Shown here in pieces: positions 24,051 to 34,235 of a DNA stretch of 64,000 nt; the first letter of the stretch is position 1; each line of letters starts with the position of its first letter. The stretch comes from Sipunculus nudus. Lineage: Eukaryota > Annelida > Sipuncula > Golfingiida > Sipunculidae. The position numbers and the translations under genes were made by a program. A model generated the notes under the pieces. The model saw only the letters and a program-made list of their open reading frames with translations. It was not told the origin of the DNA and did no database searches. The DNA lies in the NCBI GenBank assembly GCA_026874595.1, contig CM049307.1, positions 46,003,678 through 46,067,677 on the forward strand. Direction: 5' to 3'.

Positions 24051-26246
24051 GCTTGCCGGAAATCTTCGATTTCGGCAAGTTGGTTGGTCAGTTGCGTATG
24101 TCCATTTGTTTGTTTGTTTATTTGTTTTTTTGTGTGTTTGTCTGCGCTCTCCTGGCCACAATTTTGCAGCAATCGACATGACCCTTACAGGGTTGATTTA
24201 CAACCGAACACCCTGGAACCCTATTGTTTTTGGTCAACATTGCTCCAAGGTCAAGGGTCAAGGTCACGACAGGTGTGGTTAACGGTTTTTGCACTATAAC
24301 TTCGCCATAAATAGGCTTATCCACTTCTGCAATAGCTCATTTTTTTCGTCATCACCTGGCCTTTCTTTTGATATGTAGCTTACTTAAATTTGCCGTTACC
24401 ATGGTTACATTTTTTGGGCAAAAATCATGGAAATTGGAAAAAACACGAGCATTTTTTTGTAACTTTGTCAGTTTTTAAGCTAAGCAGATCTAGTTTTCGG
24501 CATTTTGTTCCACATGACCAGCTTGACACGACAGAACTGAAAGTCACGCCAAATCTCGCGCCATATCTCGTCAAACGAGAAAATACGAGACTTCGCAGAA
24601 ATGCTTATAACTCGGCGACTTTTACAGCTAGACAGATCTGGTTTTCAGCATTTCGTTCCACCAAACAAGCTTGACACGACAGAGCTGCAAGACAGGCCAA
24701 ATCTCGCACCGTATCTCGTCAAACGAGAAAACACGGGATTTCACGGAAATGCTTATAACTGGGCCAGTTTTGCAGCTAGACACGTCTGGTTTTCGGCATT
24801 TAGTTCCACTAGACCAGCTTGACACGACAGATATGCAAGTCTGGCAAAATCTCGCACCGTATCTCGTCAAACGAGAAAACACGAAATTTCACGGAAATGC
24901 TTATAACTCGGCCAGTTTTACAGCTAGACACGTCTGGTTTCCGGCATTTCCTTCCACATGACCAGCTTGACACGATAGATGTGCAAGTCAGGCCAAATCT
25001 CGCACCCTATCTCGTCAAACGAGAAAACACGAGATTTCACGGAAATGCTTATAACTTGGCGAGTTTTACAGCTAGACAGGTCTAGTTTTCGGCATTTTCT
25101 TTCACATGACCTGCTGGACATGACAGAACTGAAAGTCAGGCCGAATGTTGCACCGTATCTCGTCAAACGAGAAAACATGAGATTTCACGGCATTGGTTAT
25201 AACTCGGCGAGTTTTAGAGATAGACACGTCTGGTTTTCGGCATTTTGTTCCACTAGACCAGCTTGACACGACAGACATGCATGTCAGGCAAAATCTCGCA
25301 CCGTATCCCGTCAAACGAGAAAACACGAGATTTCACGGAACTGCAGCTAGACAGGTCTAGTTTTCGGCATTTAGTTCCACATGACCCGCTTGACATGACA
25401 AACCTGCAAGACTGGCCAAATCTCGCACCATATCTCGTCAAACGATAAAAAAGGAGATTTCACAGAAATGCTAATAACTCGGCGACTTTTACAGCTAGAC
25501 AGTTGTAGTTTTCGCCATTTCATAACATTTAGAGAGTTTGATATGACAAATCTACAAGACTGGCCAAATCCTGCACCATATCTCGTCAAACGAGAAAACA
25601 CAAGAGTACACGGAAATGCTTATAACTCGGTGACTTTTACAGCTAGACGGATTTAGTTTTCGCCATTTCGTAACGTTTGGCCGTCTTGACATAATAAAAA
25701 TGCTCGTCTTGCCAAATCTCGTACTATATCTCGTCAAGCGAGAAAAAAACATGATTTCACGTAAATGCTGATAACACCGCGACTTTTGCAGCTAGACAGG
25801 TCTAGTTTCCGGCATTTTGTAATATTTGACAAACCTGACATGACAAAACTGGAAATCTCGCCAAAGCTGGCACCATTTCCCGTCAAACGAGAAAACACAA
25901 GATTTCATGCAAATGCTTATAACTCAGCGGCTTTTATAGCTAGACAGGTCTAGTTTTCGGCATTTCATATCATTTGGCCAGCTTGACATGACAAACCTGA
26001 AAACGTCTCACTGCTTCTTGTCAAACGAGATTAACGGGATTTCATGAAAAAATTTTGAACTTGGTCCCTTTTACACTAGAAAGATATGCAGCTGTTAAAG
26101 GTCAGCATGCATAAATAAACATATTATCCGTTTCTGCTGCCCCCACATTGTTGCTCATTCATATGACTGTTTCTATATGCACTCTCTGTCTATCTGTCTG
26201 TATCATTTCCATTTCCGGCAAGCGCGTGACCTCTGGTCATCTTGTT
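24051..26246 (+). mobile_element. Concatemer unit 2, body made of a 148-bp array
   Basis: The 5' hairpin begins at 24052 directly after the 3' end of unit 1. The 3' end at 26216-26246 is mutated (CATCTTGTT for CGTCTAGTT). Almost the whole interior is the 148-bp tandem array. Confidence 0.6.
24444..26080 (+). repeat. 148-bp tandem array, 11 units
   Basis: TCAAACGAGA (or variant) lies at 24571, 24719, 24867, 25015, 25163, 25311, 25438, 25586, 25734, 25883 and 26021. Eight of the ten intervals are exactly 148 bp, one is 149 and the last 138; the 127-bp interval has lost the AAATGCTTATAACTCGGCGA block. Each unit has AATCTCGCACC, CTCGTCAAACGAG (a 5-bp stem with CAA loop), a GCTTATAACTCGG block and TTTTCGGCATTT. 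Apparent proteins are repeats of this unit in several frames, not genes. Confidence 0.95.
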
Positions 26247-27863
26247 GCTTGCCGGAAATCTTCGATTTCGGCAAGCATATTGCTCAGTTGCGTATGTCTG
26301 TTTGTCTGTTTGTTTGTTTGTTTGTCTGCACTCTCCTGGCCACAATTTTGCCACAATCACCTTGAAACTTGCAGGGATGATGAAAAACATAATTTCTAGG
26401 TGCCCTATTGTTTTTGGTTAAAATAGGTCAAAGGTCAAAGGTCAAGGTCACGACAGGTATGGTTAACGGTTTTTGCACTATAACTTCGCCATAAATAGGC
26501 TTATCCACTTCTGCAATAGCTCATTTTTTTCGTCATCACCTGGCCTTTCTTTTGACATGTAGCTAACTTAAATTTGCTGTTACCATGGTTACGCAATTTT
26601 GGGGAGAAATCATGGAATTTCGTGATATTTTTCAAATTTGCAGCAATCGTACTGATTCTGAGATATTTTATGTAACACAAGAATATCTCGAAATTGTTTT
26701 TTCAGATTTTGGAAATGGCCGCCAGGGGGCGTTGCAGATGAAAAAACATGAACATTTGTTTTGGCGCTATACCTCCAGAACTATTAAACATTGGGCCATT
26801 TCCATCACAGCACCTTCAACTGGGGTCCATGGGCTTATTTTTGCGCATAGGTGCCAAAGTGCGCTATTGCCAGATTTCTCTACTTTTGGGGTAAAACTTT
26901 TGAATAATGAATATATGCAGTTTTCAGCTTCTAACTCTGTCAGTTTTTATGCTGGAGAGGTCATTTTTTTTGCATCTTGTAGCCCTTGGTGAGTTCTCGG
27001 TGGTCCAATCAAAAATCTTGCAAAATCTCGCACCGTTTCTCGTCAAACGAGAGTCTTCGAGATTTCATTAAATATGACCTACAGGTTGCATTTTTTTAAC
27101 AATGGCTTTGAAATTGATATATTTTGTGTTATTTATAAATATCTCGAAATCAGTTTTTCATTTTTTGGAAATAGCCACCAGGGGGCGTGGTACCTGAAAC
27201 ACTGTAACATATCATTTTTCTGCAATATCTCAAAAAATATTAAACGTGACACCATTTTTTTTGTGGTATCTGAAAGTAGGAACATTGGCTTATTCCTCCG
27301 CACATGTAGCTTTGTACTGCCGTTACCATGGTTACCAAATTTTGGGGTAAAACGTGACAACTTGAAAATACGAAGTTTACCTGCTTCTATCTCTGTTGAT
27401 ATTTGCCATAGAAAGGTCTGGTTTTCGGCGTTAGACTGCATCCGTCTAGTTCTTAGTCATTCAATCGCAAGTCTCGTCATATCTCGCACCGTTTCTCGTG
27501 AAACGAGAACACGTGACCATTCAAAGAAATGCCTATAATTCTGTCATTTTTACGCCACAGACACATGGTCTGCAGCGCCGGATAGCGTCGGACACTCGCA
27601 GTCACATTCAGGGGTCGCATTGTAAGTCTCGTCAAATCTCGCGCCGTGTTTCACCAAACCACGAAGTCACGTGCCGTCGCCGCAAGTGCCGGCAGGGTCC
27701 CTACGGTGGGCGGCCGGCGTGTGCAGCGGTGCGTGACGGCCTTTCCAGGCCCTGTCTATTATCATACATGTTGGAGGCACAGTCACAACTTTATTGCTTG
27801 CCGGAAATCTTCGATTTCGGCAAGCATATTGCTCAGTTGCGTATGTCTGTTTGTCTGTTTGTT
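26247..27863 (+). repeat. 1.62-kb tandem duplication, first unit
   Basis: It starts at the 5' hairpin (26248). Matching anchors show the duplicate 1617-1620 bp downstream (TTACCATGGTTACGCAATTT at 26580 and 28197). It contains CTCF-like cores at 26718 and 27174, and a GC-rich end with CGCCGCAAGTGCCGGCAGGG. It lacks its own 3' CTAG end. Confidence 0.9.
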
Positions 27864-29483
27864 GCTTGCCGGAAATCTTCGATTTCGGCAAGCATATTGC
27901 TCAGTTGCGTATGTCTGTTTGTCTGTTTGTCTGTTTGTTTGTCTGCACTCTCCTGGCCACAATTTTGCCACAATCACCTTGAAACTTACAGGGATGTTGA
28001 AAAACATAATTTCTAGGTGCCCTATTGTTTTTGGTTAAAATAGGTCAAAGGTCAAAGGTCAAGGTCACGACAGGTATGGTTAACGGTTTTTGCACTATAA
28101 CTTCGCCATTAATAGGCTTATCCACTTCTGCAATAGCTCATTTTTTTCGTCATCACCTGGCCTTTCTTTTGACATGTAGCTTACTTAAATTTGCTGTTAC
28201 CATGGTTACGCAATTTTGGGGAGAAATCATGGAATTTCGTGATATTTTTCAAATTTGCAGCAATCGTACTGATTCTGAGATATTTTATGTAACACAAGAA
28301 TATCTCGAAATTGTTTTTTCAGATTTTGGAAATGGCCGCCAGGGGGCGTTGCAGATGAAAAAACATGAACATTTGTTTTGGTGCTATACCTCCAGAACTA
28401 TTAAACATTGGGCCATTTCCATCACAGCACCTTCAACTGGGGTCCATGGGCTTATTTTTGCGCATAGGTGCCAAAGTGCGCTATTGCCAGATTTCTCTAC
28501 TTTTGGGGTAAAACTTTTGAATTTTGAAAATATGCAGTTTTCAGCTTCTAACTCTGTCAGTTTTTATGCTGGAGAGGTCAATTTTTTTGCATCTTGTAGC
28601 CCTTGGTGAGTTCTCGGTGATCCAATCAAAAATCTTGCAAAATCTCGCACCGTTTCTCGTCAAACGAGAGTCTTCGAGATTTCATTAAATATGACCTACA
28701 GGTTGCATTTTTTTAACAATGGCTTTGAAATTGATATATTTTGTGTTATTTTATAAATATCTCGAAATCAGTTTTTCATTTTTTTGGAAATAGCCACCAG
28801 GGGGCGTGGTACCTGAAACACTGTAACATATCATTTTTCTGCAATATCTCAAAAAATATTAAACGTGACACCATTTTTTTTGTGGTATCTGAAAGTAGGA
28901 ACATTGGCTTATTCCTCCGCACATGTAGCTTTGTACTGCCGTTACCATGGTTACCAAATTTTGGGGTAAAACGTGACAACTTGAAAATACGAAGTTTACC
29001 TGCTTCTATCTCTGTAGATATTTGCCATAGAAAGGTCTGGTTTTCGGCGTTAGACAGCATCCGTCTAGTTCTTAGTCATTCAATCGCAAGTCTCGTCATA
29101 TCTTGCATCGTTTCTCGTGAAACGAGAACACGTGACCATTCAAAGAAATGCCTATAATTCTGTCATTTTTTACGCCACAGACACATGGTCTGCAGCGCCG
29201 GATAGCGTCGGACACTCGCAGTCACATTCAGGGGTCGCATTGTAAGTCTCGTCAAATCTCGCGCCGTGTTTCACCAAACCACGAAGTCACGTGCCGTCGC
29301 CGCAAGTGCCGGCAGGGTCCCTACGGTGGGCGGCCGGCGTGTGCAGCGGTGCGTGACGGCCTTTCCGGGCCCTGTCTATTATCATACATGTTGGAGGCAC
29401 AGTCACAACTTTATTGCTTGCCGGAAATCTTCGATTTCGGCAAGCATATTGCTCAGTTGCGTATGTCTGTTTGTCTGTTTGTT
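27864..29483 (+). repeat. 1.62-kb tandem duplication, second unit
   Basis: Near-identical to 26247-27863, with scattered single-base differences (about 1 percent by eye) such as CCATTAATAGG for CCATAAATAGG and GCATCG for GCACCG. CTCF-like cores are at 28335 and 28793. A small partial 5'-end duplication precedes each following unit (27797/27865 and 29417/29485). Confidence 0.9.
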
Positions 29484-31076
29484 GCTTGCCGGAAATCTTT
29501 GATTCCGGCAAGCACAATTTTGCCACAATCACCTTGAAACTTTCAGAGATGATGGAGAATTAAATTTCTAGGTGCCCTATTGTTTTTGGTCAAAATAGGT
29601 CAAAGGTCAAGGTCAAGGTCATCAAAACTTCTCAAAACGGTTTTTTCTTCATATCTTTGTGACTAATAGTCATATCTACTTCAACAATAGCTCATTTTAA
29701 TCGTCATTCCAAGGCCTGTCATCTGCTGTGTAGCTGACTCAAATTTGCCGTAACCATGGTTACAAATTTTGGGGAAAAGTCATGATATTCGAAAATAAGG
29801 GGTCTTATTTTCCTAACTTTGTCAGTTTTAAAGCTAGAGTGATCAAGTTTTTTGCATCAGGTAGCATTCAACTAGTACTACAAGATTTTATTACAAGTCT
29901 TGCAGTATCTCGTAAAATATCTCGTGAATAGAGATATTTCGAGATTTCATTCATCTTGCGCCAAAGGCCAAATTATTGCAGGAATCATTTTGAAACTAAC
30001 ATATCATAAGTCCTACACTAGTATCTCGAAATCGTTTTTTCATTTTTTTAATATTACTGCTAGGGGGCGCTGCATACGACCCTCACACACATATCATTAC
30101 ATTGGCCATATCTCTAAAACCCAAAGCCTCAATCACATAAACTATAGCTTATTTTTTCCCTCTGAGTCTTCTCCATAAACTGATAATGTCATCTGGTCTC
30201 AATCTTGTGTCACTTTGTCAGTGTGTCCGTCTGTTTGTCAGTTGTCCTCAAATTTGGCTGCTTGCTGATTCTTGCGTCTCGCATATAGCATTCTACAGGC
30301 CACAGTTTTTAAAGAAGCATTTGAAAACTGATGCATATTATATTTTACAAAAATATCTCACAATTTTTTTTTTCATTTTCCGGATAGGGCCGCTAGGTGG
30401 CGCTGCACCTGACCCTCACACACATATCATTATATTGACCATATCTCTAAAACCCAAAGCCTCAATTACAGAAACTATGGCTTATTTTCTTTCCCTGAGT
30501 CTTCTCCATGACCTAGTAATGTCATCTGGTCTAATTCTTGTATGACTTTGTCAGTGTGTCTGTCTGTTTGACAGTTGTCCTCAAATCCGCCTACTTGCTG
30601 GTTCTTGCGTCTCATATATAGCATTCTACAGGCCACAGTTTTTTTTCAGGAATCCTTTTAAAACTGGTACATCTTATGTGTTTCACTAATATCTCAAAAC
30701 AGATTTTTCATTTTCCGGATATAGCCACTAGGGGGCGCTGCACCTTCACCTCCCCAACATATCATGTTTTGGCCATATCTCCAAAATTATAAACCTTATC
30801 TACATAAACCATCGCTAATTTTGCTCTTCTTTGCCTTCGGCACTTTTGTCTGGTAATCTGTTATCACAGATGTGTCAGTATGTTTGTCTGTTAGTCTTTT
30901 GTGGTCAGCTTTGTCTGCTTCCTCGTTGTTTTGTCTGATATGTCATTTTACAGGCCACAACTTCTCAGCAAACGCTGAGGGTCATTCAAATAATAGAAAC
31001 CCCACAATATGTTCTGTCTGTCCATCTGTCTGTCATTTCAACTTCCGGCAAGCGTTCGACCTCTGGTCGTCTAGTT
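29484..31076 (+). mobile_element. Concatemer unit 5, about 333-bp repeats
   Basis: It starts at the hairpin at 29485, which has lost the microsatellite by a deletion joining GGCAAGC to ACAATTTTGCC. It contains three units whose CTCF-like cores begin at 30055, 30389 and 30724, and ends with ACTTCCGGCAAGCGTTCGAC and CTAGTT at 31071-31076. Confidence 0.6.
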
Positions 31077-32667
31077 TGTTTGTTTGTTTGTTTGTCTGCA
31101 CTCTCCTGGCCACAATTTTGCCATAATCTCCTTGAAACTTACAGGGATGATGAAAAACCTAATTTCTAGGTGCCCTATTGTTTTTGGTTAAAATAGGTCA
31201 AAGGTCAAAGGTCAAGGTCACGACAGGTATGGTTAACGGTTTTTGCACTATAACTTCGCCATAAATAGGCTTATCCACTTCTGCAATAGCTCATTTTTTT
31301 CGTCATCACCTGGCCTGTCATCTGGTGTGTAGCTGACTCAAATTTGAAGTAACCATGGTTACAAATTTTTGGGGAAAAGTCATGATATTCGAAAATAAGG
31401 GGTCTTATTTTTGTTACTTTGTCAGTTTTAAAGCTAGAGTGACCTAGTTTTTTGCATCAGGAAGCATTCAACTAGTACTACAAGATTTTATTACAAGTCT
31501 TGCAGTATCTCGTAAAATATCTCGTGAATAGAGATATTTCGAGATTTAATTCATCTTGCGCCAAAGGCCACATTATTGCAGGAATCTTTTTGAAACTGAC
31601 ATATTATAAGTCCTACACTAGTATCTCGAAATTGTTTTTTCATTTTTTGAATAGGGTCGCTAGGGGGCGCTGGAAGCAAACCTCCCGAACATATCATATT
31701 TTGGCCATATCTCAAAAATTATAAGCCTCAATTACATAAACTATAGCTTATTTTCTTCCTCTGAGTCTTCTCCATAACCTAGTGTAGTCATCTGGTCACA
31801 ATTTTGTGACACTTTGTCAGTGTGTCTGTCTGTTTGTCAGTTGTCCTCAAATTCGCCTTCTTGCTCTTGCGTCTCACATATAGCATTCTACAGGCCACAG
31901 TTTTGAAAGAATCCTTTTGAAACTATAACATCTTAAGTCTTACACTAATATCTCGAAACCAATTTTTCATTTTCCATATATGGCCGCTAGGGGGCGCTGA
32001 ACTCGAACCTCTCCCAACATATCATGCTTTGGCAATATCTCCAAAACTATAAACCTCAGTTACATAAACTGTAGCTTTTTTCTTCCTTTGAGTCTTCTCC
32101 ATAACCTGGATTAGTCATCTGGACTCAATCTTGAGTCACTTTGTCAGTGTTTTCGTCTGTTTGTCAGTTGTCCTCAAATTCGCCTGCTTAATTGTTGGCT
32201 CTTGCGTCTCACATGTTGCATTCTATAGGCCATAGTTTTGACGGAATCCTTTTGAAACTATTACATCTTATGTCTTACACTAATATCTAGAAATAAATTT
32301 TTCATTTTCCGGATATGGCCACTAGTGGGCGCTGCACACGACCCTCACACACATACCATTGTATTTGCCATATCTCTACACCAAAAGCCTCTGTTATATA
32401 AACTATAGCTTATTTTCTTCCTTTGAATCTTCTCCATAACCTGATTAAGGCATCTGGTTTCAATCTTCTGTCACTTTGTCAGTGTGTCCATCTGTTTGAC
32501 CGTTATCCTCAAAGTCGCCTGCTTGCTGGTTCTTACGCCTTACATATAGCATTCTACAGGCCACGGCTTTGACGGAATCCTTTTAAAACTGGGACATCTC
32601 ATGTCATATACTAATAATACGAAACGCATTTGTCGTCTTCGAAATATGTCTGTTGGAGGGCGCTACA
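30055..32667 (+). promoter_or_regulatory. Array of CTCF-like binding motifs in 333-bp units
   Basis: Seven cores of the form GCC(A/G)CTAGGGGGCGCTG are at 30055, 30389, 30724, 31656, 31983, 32318 and 32648, spaced 327-335 bp within each half. They match the known bilaterian CTCF core (CCACYAGGGGGCGC) at most positions. Binding itself is inference. Related cores are at 21494, 26718, 27174, 28335 and 28793, and on the minus strand at 8371 and 8701. Confidence 0.35.
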
Positions 32668-33013
32668 GTCGAGCCTCCCAAGTATATCATTAATTCGCCA
32701 TACCTCCAAAACTATAAATCTAAATTACATAAATTATAACTCATTTTCTTCCTTTGAATCTTCTCGATCACTAGGTTATGTCATCTGGTGTCAATCTTGT
32801 CTCACAAATCACTATGTCCCTCTGTTCGTCTTTTGTTGTCAGTTTTGTCTGCTTGCCTGTTCTTTTGTCTCATATGTCATTCTACGGGCCACATATTCTC
32901 AGCAATGTCCCTGAGAGTCATTCCATTAATAGAAAACCGACAATATGTTCTTTCTGTCTGTCTGTGTTTCACTTCCGATTTCCGGCAAGCGTTCGACCTA
33001 TGGTCGTCTAGTT
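31077..33013 (+). mobile_element. Concatemer unit 6, 5'-truncated, about 333-bp repeats
   Basis: It begins within the (GTTT)n microsatellite, so the 5' hairpin is missing. It contains four repeats with CTCF-like cores at 31656, 31983, 32318 and 32648, and ends with the 3' hairpin and CTAG at 33008-33011. Shared unit phrases are TCTTCTCCATAACCTAGT, CACTTTGTCAGTGTGTCTGT and GCATTCTACAGGCCACAG. Confidence 0.6.
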
Positions 33014-33447
33014 TGAGATATTGGTAGAAAAAATAAGTGTTTCAAATTCGAGGAAAATATGTGCAATACTTCAATACCTATGAGGTTCACAATAAATTTC
33101 TATTTTGGGCCCATTTGAACTAGGTCAAGGTAACCAGTTTCTGAACTCATCCAGGAACTTGATTGACACAATTAGAGTTTCAAATTTGAGGTAAAATATA
33201 TTGAATACTTCAAAAATTATGTGGTTCACAATCAATTTCTATTTCAGCCTATTTGACCTTGATGATGATGGTCAAGGTCACCAGTTTAGTTTTCAAACTT
33301 GTCCGAGATATTTGTAGAAACAATTTAAATTTCAAATTTCATGACAGAATGTTGAGTCATTCAAAAGTTATTGCGTTCATAGGAAATGACATAGACGATG
33401 ACAGACCAAACACTATTATGTCTCCCCCATGGGAGTGTAGACATAAT
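33014..33447. mobile_element. Right arm of outer element with GTCTCCC ends
   Basis: It contains about 2.5 copies of a 165-bp unit (GAGATATT.GTAGAAA, GAGG..AATAT, GGTTCACAAT, GGTCAAGGT.ACCAG) and ends in the imperfect hairpin TATGTCTCCCCCATGGGAGT with GTAGACATA. With the left arm it forms one element that landed in the 55-bp minisatellite. The uninterrupted paralogous junction at 33295-33318 (AAACTTGTCCGAGATATTTG) shows what the site looked like before the inner insertion. Confidence 0.7.
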
Positions 33448-33449
33448 AA

Positions 33450-33640
33450 CAGCATCACCAGAATCCTCAAGCCTGTTGTAAAAAATTATAAGATAAGGTA
33501 CTGGTAAGTACCAGCATCACCAAAATTCTCACACATGTATGTAATATACAAAGGATCCTTATAGTTGTACCTGTTGTTAAAAGATTAAATACAAGCATTT
33601 AGTGGCATTACCATAATCATTGTAGCTGCAGTCATAAAGG
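33450..33640 (-). repeat. Separated distal part of the 55-bp splice-site minisatellite
   Basis: CAGCATCACCAGAATCCTCA at 33450 and CAGCATCACCAAAATTCTCA at 33512, then two decayed units near 33550 and 33604, continue the array at 20091-20634. The interruption falls within one unit (between ..GTGCAAAA and ATAACAG..), showing that the sequence between was inserted into a pre-existing array. Confidence 0.85.
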
Positions 33641-34137
33641 TAGTCTAGCCAAAAAACATCATCAGATCTTTCATACTTGCACTTAACAGAAAATATCTAG
33701 TCAAATTCAGTGTCACCAGAGGCAGATCAAGCAAACCCAAGGATTCTGGCAATTTTAATGAATGCTTGTTTGAGTTCTAAAATGTGTGGATATTTGTAAC
33801 TCACAAATTAAACATAATTACATTTCCACAGTTAATGCTGAATACTAGGTATATGAAAGTATTAGGTAATAGTCTAGTTTTATGATATATACAGAATGTT
33901 TTCCATACATATTTTTCAGAGTATACAATTTACAAGTTAAAATTTTGTTAATGGTAAAAATGTCACTACTCCTTGGCCAAGATTCAATCCTGAGATCTCC
34001 CCAGCTTTAAGGCCAGTAAAAATAAGCATCTGTTAATACGCATATGCCAGTTCACATGTATAACTTATATATATATTACTTTATATTAATTTTTTAATGA
34101 TATACATTAATTATTATAAACAATAAATATGACTTAC
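33641..34137. other. Intronic sequence next to the IS4-exon donor, nothing recognised
   Basis: AT-rich sequence between the distal minisatellite and the IS4 exon. No other feature is seen. Confidence 0.6.
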
Positions 34138-34235
34138 TTGGTATTCTGTTGATGGCTCTTAATGGTCGCAAAACACGGATTGTCCTGATGGCTGATAGAC
34201 TGAGGTTCTCCGTGTCCAGGCCGTACTCCAGTGTG
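34138..34235 (-). CDS. Cav3: Cav3 T-type calcium channel, exon for end of IS3 and IS4 voltage sensor
   Basis: This internal exon of a T-type (Cav3) calcium channel alpha-1 subunit reads on the minus strand. It is 98 nt: 1 nt completing a codon, 32 full codons, then 1 nt. The peptide contains [18 protein letters not shown], the S4 sensor with arginines at three-residue spacing, and begins [14 protein letters not shown], the IS3-S4 junction typical of Cav3. It is flanked by AG at 34236-34237 and a GTAAGT donor at 34132-34137. The trailing A joins GT of the next exon (20113) to make Ser, giving RIP-S-MRILV as in animal Cav3 proteins. In the family this helix moves in response to voltage in the plasma membrane. 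Its acceptor lies in a short degenerate repeat (34222-34386). Identification as Cav3 rather than Cav1/2 or NALCN rests on the joined exons. Confidence 0.95.

Larger units (their letters stand above)
20790..33013 (+). mobile_element. Head-to-tail concatemer of Helentron-like elements (12.2 kb)
   Basis: Units share a 5' end GCTTGCCGGAAATC forming a hairpin with GATTTCGGCAAGC, then GTTTGTCT microsatellite, TCTGCACTCTCCTGGCCAC and a GGTCAAGGTCA run. The shared 3' end is TTCCGGCAAGCGTTCGACC then TCTGGTCGTCTAGTT, a CGACC/GGTCG hairpin followed by CTAG. 3' ends at 24050 and 26246 abut a 5' end directly. 5' hairpins are at 20791, 20858, 24052, 26248, 27797, 27865, 29417 and 29485; 3' ends are at 24050, 26246 (mutated), 31076 and 33013. 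No Rep or helicase gene is present. Rolling-circle transposition produces head-to-tail arrays of this type. Confidence 0.65.

Noticed and set aside
24444-26080. CRISPR-like regular array
   Set aside because: The repeats are 148 bp, contiguous and diverged, with no unique spacers. The window is animal DNA with spliced genes.
26585-28609. Frames of 130-190 codons (for example starting MVTQFWGEIMEF) present in both 1.62-kb units
   Set aside because: They are open in a duplicated repeat, contain no recognised domain, and similar repeats elsewhere are frameshifted. Duplication alone explains their recurrence.
23821-29502. Cysteine/valine-rich frames over the GTTTGTCT tract
   Set aside because: They are translations of a simple repeat, seen in several frames and both strands.
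29900-31724. Frame beginning MQYLVKYLVNRD in three repeat copies (29900, 31500 and minus strand 8875)
   Set aside because: Similarity follows from the repeat itself. Changes between copies alter residues freely, there is no domain, and the frame spans the CTCF-like core.
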